A stretch of 64,000 nucleotides of DNA, taken from positions 731,596 to 795,595 of the forward strand of contig NZ_FWZU01000002.1 of the NCBI RefSeq assembly GCF_900177375.1. The letters run 5' to 3'. Under the pieces are notes generated by a model. That model did no database searches. It saw only the letters and a list, made by a program, of their open reading frames with translations, and was not told the origin of the DNA. This document shows positions 7,629 to 15,587 of this stretch, piece by piece; within the stretch, counting starts at the first letter, position 1; the number at the start of each line of letters is the position of its first letter. A program made the position numbers and the translations under genes. The DNA is from Desulfovibrio gilichinskyi (GTDB lineage: Bacteria; Desulfobacterota; Desulfovibrionia; Desulfovibrionales; Desulfovibrionaceae).

Positions 7629-9113
7629 ATGGCTGAAGAGAAATTAGAGCAACAGCAACAAGGTGCAGAGACCACTACTGAAGGGTCTTTGCTGGATGAA
7701 ATAGTAGAGGCCACTAAACTTAAACCAAATGACGAAGCTTATTCTGTTACCAAAGCAGGATTGCAGGCTTTTCTTGAAGAAATGGTTAAACCTGAGCGGC
7801 AGGGAGCTAAGATTTCCGGCAATCTTGTTGATGACATGTTGGCACAGATTGACCAGAAACTTTCGGCGCAGATGGATACTATTATTCATCATAAAGAATT
7901 CCAGCAGCTTGAATCTTCATGGCGTTCTATGAAGTTTTTAGTGGATCGCACTGACTTCCGTGAAAATGTCCGCATTCAGATGATGAATGTGTCCAAGGAA
8001 GACTTGCTGGATGATTTTGACGATGCTCCTGAAATAACCAAATCCGGTCTTTATAAACAAGCTTATACTGCCGAATACGGGCAGTTCGGTGGTCAGCCTT
8101 TCGGGGCTATTATCGGTAATTACGATTTCGGCCCCGGTCCGCAGGATATGAAGCTTCTGCAGTACTCGGCGTCGGTCGCAACCATGACTCATGCTCCGTT
8201 TATTGCGGCTGCAGGTACTGAATTCTTCGGTATTGAAAAATGGAGCGAACTTCCTAATCTTAAAGATTTGAATTCTATTTTCGAAATGCCGCAGTATGCA
8301 AAGTGGAATTCTTTCCGCGAATCGGAAGATGCACGTAATGTCGGTTTGACTCTGCCTAAATTCTTGCTTCGTCTTCCTTACGGACAGGACACTCTACCTG
8401 CTAAGAGCTTTAATTATCAGGAAAGTGTTAAAGACGGAGATGACGATTTCTGCTGGGGAAATACGGCTTTTGCGTTTGCTTCCAAGCTGACTGATTCATT
8501 CGCCAAATATCGCTGGTGTGCAAACATCATCGGCCCGCAGGGCGGCGGAGCTGTTGAGGATTTACCTCTGTATCAATATCAGGCCATGGGCGCAGTGCAA
8601 ACCAAGATTCCGACTCAGGTACTCCTTTCGGAGCGCAGAGAATTTGAACTTGCCGAAGAGGGCTTTATCGGCCTGACCATGCGTAAGGGAAGCGACAATG
8701 CCGCTTTCTTCTCAGCTAATTCATGCCAGAAACCGAAATTCTTCGGAATCAGCAAGGAAGGCAAAGAAGCTGAACTTAACTATAAACTTTCAACTCAGCT
8801 TCCATACATGATGATCATGGACCGTTTGGCCCATTATATCAAAGTGATACAGCGTGAAAATATCGGTACGTGGAAAGAGCGTGGCGATCTTGAACGGGAG
8901 CTTAATACCTGGATATCTCAATACGTTACTGAAATGGATAACCCGGCTCCGAGTGTCCGCAGTCGCAGACCGCTGCGTATGGCTCAGATTGAGGTTAATG
9001 ATGTGGAAGGCGATCCGGGCTGGTATTCAGTTTCTTTGAAAGCCAGACCTCACTTTAAGTATATGGGCGCCGCATTTACTCTGTCATTGGTCGGTAAGTT
9101 GGAAAAAGAGTAG
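7629..9113 (+). CDS. tssC: T6SS contractile sheath large subunit TssC (VipB)
   Basis: A 494-residue TssC of standard length. Typical segments are visible: KEFQQLESSWRSMKFLVD early, then GAIIGNYDFGPGPQDM, the FIAAAGTEFFGIEKWSELP stretch, FCWGNTAFAFA and the C-terminal KARPHFKYMGAAFTLSLVG, which forms the last sheath strand. The N-terminal 50 residues are the flexible segment that in other systems is recognised by ClpV after contraction. Transcribed with tssA, tssB and hcp. A divergent relative of this gene, fused to a TssB-like domain, lies at 24711-26252. Confidence 0.96.
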   Translation: MAEEKLEQQQQGAETTTEGSLLDEIVEATKLKPNDEAYSVTKAGLQAFLEEMVKPERQGAKISGNLVDDMLAQIDQKLSAQMDTIIHHKEFQQLESSWRSMKFLVDRTDFRENVRIQMMNVSKEDLLDDFDDAPEITKSGLYKQAYTAEYGQFGGQPFGAIIGNYDFGPGPQDMKLLQYSASVATMTHAPFIAAAGTEFFGIEKWSELPNLKDLNSIFEMPQYAKWNSFRESEDARNVGLTLPKFLLRLPYGQDTLPAKSFNYQESVKDGDDDFCWGNTAFAFASKLTDSFAKYRWCANIIGPQGGGAVEDLPLYQYQAMGAVQTKIPTQVLLSERREFELAEEGFIGLTMRKGSDNAAFFSANSCQKPKFFGISKEGKEAELNYKLSTQLPYMMIMDRLAHYIKVIQRENIGTWKERGDLERELNTWISQYVTEMDNPAPSVRSRRPLRMAQIEVNDVEGDPGWYSVSLKARPHFKYMGAAFTLSLVGKLEKE

Positions 9114-9131
9114 TTTCTTAAGTAAGTCCGG

Positions 9132-9155
9132 TCGCCGGAATATGTGTTCCGGTGA
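9132..9155 (+). promoter_or_regulatory. Hairpin between tssC and hcp
   Basis: TCGCCGGAA (9132-9140) pairs with TTCCGGTGA (9147-9155), one G-U pair, with a six-nt loop. It has no T-run, so it is not a full terminator. It could mark an mRNA processing or stability site that raises hcp message relative to the sheath genes. Structure seen; function inferred. Confidence 0.4.
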
Positions 9156-9203
9156 TGTCCGAATTGTGTAATTTTTAAACGTTAATTCACAAGGAGTAGG
9201 ATT

Positions 9204-9686
9204 ATGGCACTGACTTCATACATGAAGGTAACAGGCAAGACTCAGGGGCAGATTAAGGGCGATTGCTCGCAGGCTGGTGATAAGAAAGATTCAATGCTTA
9301 TCTACGCTGTAGAGCATAACGTTGAAATTCCGAAAGACACTCATACCGGCCTACCCACAGGTCAGCGCGTTCACAAGCCTTACCATGTTACTAAACATGT
9401 AGATAATGCTTCTCCTAAACTGGCTCAGGCTTGTTGTAAGGGTGAGCAGCTTACTGTTGAAGTAGATTACTACCGTATTGATGTCACCGGTATAGAAAAG
9501 AAATATTATACCGTGAAAATGGAAGAGGCGATCATTGTCAACGACAAGCATTATAAACCGCTTACTTTCCTTGAAGACAACAAGGGATACCACGATATGG
9601 AAGAGATCAGCTTTACTTATTCCAAAATCACATGGACTTATGCGGACGGTAATATTGAATATACCGACGATTGGAAAGGCAATTAG
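9204..9686 (+). CDS. hcp: T6SS tube protein Hcp (TssD)
   Basis: A 160-residue Hcp1-family protein that forms stacked hexameric rings of the expelled inner tube. Family features include the start MALTSYMKVTGKTQGQIKGD, the HKPYHVTKHVDNASPKL segment and the terminal SFTYSKITWTYADG strand. An AAGGAG ribosome binding site lies 8 nt before the ATG. It sits between a hairpin upstream and a strong terminator downstream, which suggests hcp can be expressed at a different level from its neighbours, as expected for the most abundant T6SS protein. Confidence 0.96.
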   Translation: MALTSYMKVTGKTQGQIKGDCSQAGDKKDSMLIYAVEHNVEIPKDTHTGLPTGQRVHKPYHVTKHVDNASPKLAQACCKGEQLTVEVDYYRIDVTGIEKKYYTVKMEEAIIVNDKHYKPLTFLEDNKGYHDMEEISFTYSKITWTYADGNIEYTDDWKGN

Positions 9687-9697
9687 CCAAAATTATG

Positions 9698-9725
9698 AAG
9701 GAGCTCCTTCAGGAGCTCCTTTTTT
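9698..9725 (+). terminator. Intrinsic terminator after hcp
   Basis: An 11-bp perfect inverted repeat built on AGGAGCTCCT, with arms at 9698-9708 and 9711-9721, followed by a T-run. It lies 12 nt after the hcp stop and 16 nt before tssE, so transcripts reaching tssE must read through it. Confidence 0.85.
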
Positions 9726-9740
9726 ACTGCGGGAAAATTT

Positions 9741-10160
9741 ATGAATGAGCAACGGCTGCTGGAGCGCATAAGACTGATGGAAGATGATCCGGACCGCCGT
9801 GATACCGTGGAAGCCGGGCAGGTTATCAAATCCATTCTCAGCTATCTGCGAATGATTCTAAACACCCGGCAGGGGAATGCTCAGATTGCTCCGGATTTCG
9901 GGGTACCTGATTTTACCAGCATGATCGGTGCAACCGGTCTTGATGCCGTCAGAGATATCGAGGCTTCCATGACTGAGGTTATTCTCAAGTTTGAGCCGCG
10001 TCTGGAGAATGTGAATATTTCATTCATACCCGATGAGGACATGCCTCTTTCATTGCAGTTCAAACTGCATGCAAAGCTTGCTCTTGAAGGTCAGGAAATG
10101 CCCGTAGTTTTCGAGACTGTGCTGGACCCTGATGGACGCATTAATGTCATAGACATTTAG
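9741..10160 (+). CDS. tssE: T6SS baseplate protein TssE (gp25-like)
   Basis: A 139-residue GPW/gp25-family baseplate component. The N-terminal LLERIRLMEDDP matches the conserved TssE start, and YLRMILNTRQGNAQIAPDFGVPDF contains the conserved ILNTR-G and FGVPDF motifs. With TssF, TssG and TssK it forms the wedge from which sheath polymerises. It follows the hcp terminator and precedes tssF by 7 nt, so tssE-tssF-tssG form a tightly packed translational unit. Confidence 0.94.
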   Translation: MNEQRLLERIRLMEDDPDRRDTVEAGQVIKSILSYLRMILNTRQGNAQIAPDFGVPDFTSMIGATGLDAVRDIEASMTEVILKFEPRLENVNISFIPDEDMPLSLQFKLHAKLALEGQEMPVVFETVLDPDGRINVIDI

Positions 10161-10167
10161 GAAACGC

Positions 10168-11898
10168 ATGATAGATAAGTATTACCAACGAGAGCTTACA
10201 CACCTGCGTGAGCTTGCTGTCGAATTTTCAAAGACTCACCCGGCACTGGCTCCTATGCTTAGCGGACCGGGATCTGATCCTGATGTGGAGAGGCTTCTTG
10301 AAGGTTCGGCTTTTATGTCCGGTATGATCAACCAGAAGCTTGATGATGAGTTTCCTGAGGTTGTACATGGACTTGTGCAATTGATTTTTCCTCATTACCT
10401 GCGTCCGATCCCTTCTACCACAATTATTAAATTCACTCCCAAACCAAGTCTTATGGAAACCGTCCGTGTTCCGGCAGGCGTGCAGCTTTCATCTATTCCT
10501 GTAAAAGGTGCCGAGTGTACTTTTTCAACTACTTTTGACGTGGAACTGCATCCTTTAACAATTACAAAGCTGGATTTTAAACAGCGCGCCGGAACTTCCG
10601 GAACGTTGACTATAGGATTTGAACTTAAAGGTATGCCCCTTGAAGAATGGGATGTCTCAAGTTTGCGGTTTCATCTTACCGGAGATTCTGCCGAGGCATC
10701 TACGCGCTACAAGGTTTTGTTTAATTGTACCCGCTCAATAAGTATCAGTGCTCCCGGTGAACCTGTTTCAATGTTCGGTCCAAGCAACCTTCACGCAGTA
10801 GGATTTGAGGATCATGAATCCTTGTTACCTTATCCTTCACAGTCTTTTCCCGGGTACCGCATTTTGCAGGAGTATTTCATCCTGCCTGAAAAATTTCTTT
10901 TTTTTGATATAGCTGGTCTTAAAAACTGGAAAGGGCGCGGCAAGGGCGATAAGTTTGAAATAGTGCTGGAACTAGATAAACTCCCGTCTGATTTAACCCG
11001 TTTTACCAAAGAACATCTCTGCCTGTTTGCAACACCTGCCATCAACCTTTTTCAGCGTGACGCTGAGCCAGTTATCCTCGACCATAAGAGGCCGGAATAT
11101 CAGGTGCGAACGTCAGGTGATTCGGGTGGAGATTATCAAGTCTACTCAGTTGATACAGTTTCCGGGTATGTACAGGGAACTGTGGAGGAGAGAGCTTACA
11201 AGCCGTTTCATATGTTTAACCCTCAAGCAGGTGAGATGCCTGTTTATACCGTTCATCATCGGCGTTCGATTGTTCAGGATAAAACAGATCTTTTTGTTTC
11301 TGTGGCTTATCCGGCCATGGGTAAAGAACCTCGGCAGGAAACTTTGTCCATGTCATTAACCTGTACAAATGGTTCCCTGCCCGAAAAACTTCGGTTCGGT
11401 GATATCTCCAAACCCACAGAGACCTCACCGGAGCTTGCCTCGTTTGAAAATATCCGGCCGCCGACTTCTCCGGTTCAGCCGCCGCTCGGCAATAATCTTC
11501 TGTGGCGGCTGCTGTCACATTTGTACATTAATTATCTTTCCATGGCAGAAGTGGAAAGCCTCAGGGCTATGGTTAAACTCTATGTCTTTACCGACACCCG
11601 CGACCGCGGATCTGTTGTGGCAAATACTAAGCGGGTGGATGCCATTACCGGAATGCAAGTAACTGAGGGGGATAGGCTGGTTAAAGGACTTGTCATGCGC
11701 GGGAGGGACATCAAAATGTCGCTGAACGGGGACGGTTTTGCCAATAGCGGCGATTTGTATCTGTTCAGCTCTGTTATGAATAGATTCTTTTCAGGGTATG
11801 CCTCTGTGAACTGTTTCACCAGACTGACCGTTGAAGATACACTCAACAAGGAGTTCTATAAGTGGACAGCAATGATCGGAAATCGTCCGCTTCTATAA
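10168..11898 (+). CDS. tssF: T6SS baseplate protein TssF
   Basis: A 576-residue TssF (VasA/ImpG family) of typical length. The start MIDKYYQRELTHLRELAVEFSKTHPALAP is strongly characteristic, as are DPDVERLLEG and the HYLRPIPSTTIIKFTP segment. Near the C-terminus GSGDLYLF-like (FANSGDLYLFSSVMNRFF) and FTRLT motifs match the family. It assembles two copies per wedge with TssE and TssG. Its 3' end overlaps the start of tssG by 37 nt and carries the tssG ribosome binding site, pointing to translational coupling. Confidence 0.95.
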   Translation: MIDKYYQRELTHLRELAVEFSKTHPALAPMLSGPGSDPDVERLLEGSAFMSGMINQKLDDEFPEVVHGLVQLIFPHYLRPIPSTTIIKFTPKPSLMETVRVPAGVQLSSIPVKGAECTFSTTFDVELHPLTITKLDFKQRAGTSGTLTIGFELKGMPLEEWDVSSLRFHLTGDSAEASTRYKVLFNCTRSISISAPGEPVSMFGPSNLHAVGFEDHESLLPYPSQSFPGYRILQEYFILPEKFLFFDIAGLKNWKGRGKGDKFEIVLELDKLPSDLTRFTKEHLCLFATPAINLFQRDAEPVILDHKRPEYQVRTSGDSGGDYQVYSVDTVSGYVQGTVEERAYKPFHMFNPQAGEMPVYTVHHRRSIVQDKTDLFVSVAYPAMGKEPRQETLSMSLTCTNGSLPEKLRFGDISKPTETSPELASFENIRPPTSPVQPPLGNNLLWRLLSHLYINYLSMAEVESLRAMVKLYVFTDTRDRGSVVANTKRVDAITGMQVTEGDRLVKGLVMRGRDIKMSLNGDGFANSGDLYLFSSVMNRFFSGYASVNCFTRLTVEDTLNKEFYKWTAMIGNRPLL

Positions 11899-12905
11899 CC
11901 GGAGATCTGCTCGATAATCCGACCCAGTACTCCTTTTTTCAAGCTATTCGTTTGTTGCGTCTGCATTCCGGCGGGTGCACAGGAAAGGATCTTGAAGCTT
12001 TTTTTCGCGATCATTTGCGGGTTCGCCCGCAGCTTTCACTTGGTTTTCCGGCAACAGATCTGACATATGCTGAAGAGGAAAAACACGAAGACGGAGATAC
12101 TTACCGTTTGGAGGCTACTTTTCTGGGGCTTTACGGGGCCTCATCTCCACTGCCTGTTTTTTATACCGAAGAGCTTCTTAATGAAGCCTCTGAAGATAAG
12201 TCAGTAACAAGAGATTTTGTAGATATCATCAATAATGATGTCTATGCCTGTTTCTTCAGAGCCTGGAGTCGTTCTCGTCTGATGGTCAAGGTTGTTGATG
12301 AGAAGGATTTTTCATGGCTTGAAAGATTATACAGCCTTCTCGGGTTCGGTCATAGAGTTATGATTGATTCTGTGCCGGAAGAATGTCGCAGTTTTCGTCA
12401 TATCGGATTGTTCACCCAGTATCCGCGCAGTGCTCTGGGACTTTGCACCTTGCTTAAGGATGCGCTGGAGCACAAGAATATTGAGGTGCAGCAATGTATT
12501 CTGCGCAAGGTTAAGTTGCCTGAGGATCAGTTATTTTCCCTTGGCGTGGATTCAAATGTTCTCGGGGAAAGGTCTTGGATTGGAGAAGAGCTTGATGACC
12601 GCACGGGTAAACTGGCCATAGTTGTCCGCGAACTGGATGACGTCCATTACCATAAATTGTTGCCCGGTGACGGTGACGGTCAGCGGCTGGATAATCTTGT
12701 CCGGGGATATTTAGTAGAACCTTTCCAGTATGATCTTGTACTGGAAATGGCGGCCGGAGAGGCTAAAACCGCAATTCTTGGCGGAGAACAGTGGTCCGGG
12801 CTAGGATGTGATACTTGGATTTTTTCAGGAGAGCGTCTCGGATCTGCGAGGGCTACATTCCCTAATAAAGGCGGGCATGTTCGTCTCTCTCATAATACGC
12901 TGTAA
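11862..12905 (+). CDS. tssG: T6SS baseplate protein TssG
   Basis: A 347-residue TssG (VasB/ImpH). Landmarks are QYSFFQAIRLLRL near the N-terminus, RVRPQLSLGFPATDL, and TFLGLYGASSPLPVFYTEELL, all conserved in the family. It starts at a GTG inside the tssF reading frame, with AAGGAG 8 nt upstream; this start fits the usual TssG length. TssG links TssF dimers and recruits TssK in the baseplate wedge. Confidence 0.94.
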   Translation: MDSNDRKSSASITGDLLDNPTQYSFFQAIRLLRLHSGGCTGKDLEAFFRDHLRVRPQLSLGFPATDLTYAEEEKHEDGDTYRLEATFLGLYGASSPLPVFYTEELLNEASEDKSVTRDFVDIINNDVYACFFRAWSRSRLMVKVVDEKDFSWLERLYSLLGFGHRVMIDSVPEECRSFRHIGLFTQYPRSALGLCTLLKDALEHKNIEVQQCILRKVKLPEDQLFSLGVDSNVLGERSWIGEELDDRTGKLAIVVRELDDVHYHKLLPGDGDGQRLDNLVRGYLVEPFQYDLVLEMAAGEAKTAILGGEQWSGLGCDTWIFSGERLGSARATFPNKGGHVRLSHNTL

Positions 12906-12933
12906 GTCTAAATAATCTGAAAGGGGATGAGTT

Positions 12934-15564
12934 ATGATTAATGTTGATATGAAAAACCTGCTTTCCAAACTTAACACCTACAGCACCAATGCTTTGCATA
13001 ATGCAGCCGGGCTTTGTGTTTCTCTGACCAACTATGAAGTTTCAGTTGAGCATTTCTTTGTCAAATGTCTTGAGGATGTAAACAGTGATATTCCTCTAAT
13101 ACTTCACCAGTACGGGGTGGAAACAGCCAGACTCTCTTCAACTCTTTCCGACGTTCTTCAAGATTTCAAAACAGGTAATTCCGGCAGACCAGTATTTTCT
13201 CCTATGCTGATTGAACTTTTTGAAGACGCATGGCTTATTTCTTCCGTAGAGCTGGGCGATACCCGCATCCGCTCCGGCGCTGTTCTGCTGGCATTTCTAT
13301 CTAAACCTAATTTTTATGCTTCAGGTTCCTATTCGAGTCTGCTTGCTGAAATCAGCCGGGATTCTCTGCTTAAGGATTTCTGGTCTATTGCTAAAACCTC
13401 AACTGAGCACAAGCTTCCAGCAGCAACAGCCGCCGGCTCTGCCGCTTCCGGAGCGACAAAAGGTGAGGGCGGATTCATTGAGCGTTTTTGTGTTGATTTT
13501 ACTGCCAAGGCTAAGGACGGAGGTATTGATCCTGTTTTCGGTCGTGACAGTGAAATGCGTCAGATGGTGGATATTCTGGCTCGCCGCCGTAAGAATAACC
13601 CCATCCTTGTCGGTGAGCCCGGTGTCGGTAAAACCGCGGTCATAGAAGGACTGGCTTTGCGCATAACCGAGGGTGATGTTCCTGAGATTTTAAGCGGAGT
13701 GACTCTGCTTGGCTTGGACATGGGACTTCTTGAAGCCGGCGCGGGTATGAAGGGTGAATTTGAAAACAGGCTTAAGGGCGTTATCGAGGAAATTAAGTCC
13801 AGTGAAAAGCCCATAATCTTATTCATTGATGAAGCCCACACTTTAGTCGGGGCCGGAGGAGCCACTGGCGGCTCTGATGCTGCCAACCTGCTAAAACCTG
13901 CCCTTGCCAGAGGTGAACTGAAAACGTGTGCTGCTACCACATGGACTGAATATAAGAAATATTTTGAGAAAGATCCGGCGCTGGCACGTCGTTTCCAGCT
14001 TGTAAAGCTTGATGAACCGTCAGTGGATACTTCAGTTATCATTCTGCGCGGATTGCGTGATAATTATGAAAAATCACACAATGTTATAATTCGTGATGAT
14101 GCCTGCATAGCCGCGGCTGTTTTTTCAGATCGTTATATTGCCGGTCGTTTTCTGCCGGACAAAGCTATCGATCTGCTTGATACAACCTGTGCACGCGTAA
14201 AAGTTAATCTGTCATCTAAGCCCGCCGTGCTGGAAGATTGCGAGCGAACTGTTCAGGCTCTTGAACGGGAAAAGAAGGCTGTTGACCGTGACCGCATCAA
14301 CGGAGTTTCGGTAGACGAGCAGCGGTACAAAGAAATGGACGAACTTATCGTTTCGAAAATTAAGGAGGGCGATGAGATTCGTGAAAACTGGCTTAAGGAA
14401 AAGGACGCAGCCCATGCTGTCCTTGATATTCGCAAGCAGATTCAGGATGCCGGAGACAACGAAGCTGAAGTTGAAAAGCTTAAAGAAGAGTTGAGTAAAG
14501 CAGATCAAGCACTGGCTGATTTACAGGGCGAAGATGCAATGGTGCAGATCGAAGTCTCTCCTGACCTTGTCGGGCGTGTTGTATCCGACTGGACCGGAAT
14601 CCCCGTTGGTAAAATGGCCCGCGATGAGGCTAAAACAGTAGTCGACCTTGATACTCGTTTACAGGCTAGAGTAAAAGGTCAGGATCAAGGACTTTCCGCC
14701 ATTGCCGAAGTCATCAGGGCTTCAAAAGCGGGGATTAAAAATCCTGATCAACCTATCGGAGTATTTTTACTGGTCGGACCTTCCGGCGTTGGAAAGACTG
14801 AAACCGGATTGTCACTGGCTGACTTGCTTTTCGGTGACGAACGGTCGGTTGTGACTATCAATATGAGTGAATTTCAGGAGAAACATACGGTTTCTCGCCT
14901 TATCGGTTCCCCTCCGGGATACGTGGGATACGGAGAGGGCGGAATGCTTACCGAAGCAGTGCGTCGCCAGCCGTACAGTGTTGTGCTGCTTGATGAGGTC
15001 GAAAAAGCTCATCTGGATGTTATGAATACTTTCTATCAGGTCTTCGACAAAGGAATTCTTACCGACGGCGAAGGTAAGGATATTAATTTCAAGAATACCA
15101 TTATCATCCTTACTTCCAACCTTGCTACGGATGTTATTCAGGAAATGACCGGAAGCAGTGATGAAATGCCGATTGATGCTGTCGTTTCGGCAATCAGGCC
15201 CATTCTCTCACAGCACTTTAAGCCTGCACTGTTGGCACGCATGAATGTTGTGCCGTATGTGAGCCTTAATCCTGATGCTATGAAGCTTATCACGCGTCTA
15301 AAACTCGGCAAGCTGGAGAAGATGCTTCTCAATAATAATAAGATGAAAATGACTTATGATGAATCTGTCATTGATCAGATTGCCTCCAGATGTACCGAGG
15401 TTGAAACAGGAGCGCGTAACATTGAGTATATCTTAAATGGTAACGTGCTGCCGCAGATGTCCAAGAAAATTCTGGGGCATATGACAGAGGGCGGAATGCC
15501 TTCTTCAGTACATCTCAGTGTGGATGATGACGGTTCGTTTGCCATGGAATTTTTACAAGATTAA
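12934..15564 (+). CDS. clpV: T6SS sheath-recycling AAA+ ATPase ClpV (TssH)
   Basis: An 876-residue Clp/Hsp100 ATPase. The N-domain (residues 1-150, MKNLLSKLNTYSTNALHNAAG) is of the ClpV type that binds the TssC N-terminus. There are two AAA modules: Walker A GEPGVGKTA near residue 225 with FIDEAHTLVGAGG, and GPSGVGKTE near 614 with LLDEVEKAH. The middle coiled-coil domain is at about 410-530. ClpV disassembles contracted sheaths for reuse. It lies between tssG (28 nt) and vgrG (23 nt) in the same transcription unit. Confidence 0.95.
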   Translation: MINVDMKNLLSKLNTYSTNALHNAAGLCVSLTNYEVSVEHFFVKCLEDVNSDIPLILHQYGVETARLSSTLSDVLQDFKTGNSGRPVFSPMLIELFEDAWLISSVELGDTRIRSGAVLLAFLSKPNFYASGSYSSLLAEISRDSLLKDFWSIAKTSTEHKLPAATAAGSAASGATKGEGGFIERFCVDFTAKAKDGGIDPVFGRDSEMRQMVDILARRRKNNPILVGEPGVGKTAVIEGLALRITEGDVPEILSGVTLLGLDMGLLEAGAGMKGEFENRLKGVIEEIKSSEKPIILFIDEAHTLVGAGGATGGSDAANLLKPALARGELKTCAATTWTEYKKYFEKDPALARRFQLVKLDEPSVDTSVIILRGLRDNYEKSHNVIIRDDACIAAAVFSDRYIAGRFLPDKAIDLLDTTCARVKVNLSSKPAVLEDCERTVQALEREKKAVDRDRINGVSVDEQRYKEMDELIVSKIKEGDEIRENWLKEKDAAHAVLDIRKQIQDAGDNEAEVEKLKEELSKADQALADLQGEDAMVQIEVSPDLVGRVVSDWTGIPVGKMARDEAKTVVDLDTRLQARVKGQDQGLSAIAEVIRASKAGIKNPDQPIGVFLLVGPSGVGKTETGLSLADLLFGDERSVVTINMSEFQEKHTVSRLIGSPPGYVGYGEGGMLTEAVRRQPYSVVLLDEVEKAHLDVMNTFYQVFDKGILTDGEGKDINFKNTIIILTSNLATDVIQEMTGSSDEMPIDAVVSAIRPILSQHFKPALLARMNVVPYVSLNPDAMKLITRLKLGKLEKMLLNNNKMKMTYDESVIDQIASRCTEVETGARNIEYILNGNVLPQMSKKILGHMTEGGMPSSVHLSVDDDGSFAMEFLQD

Positions 15565-15587
15565 CTGCTGAATGAGGGAGCAATGAT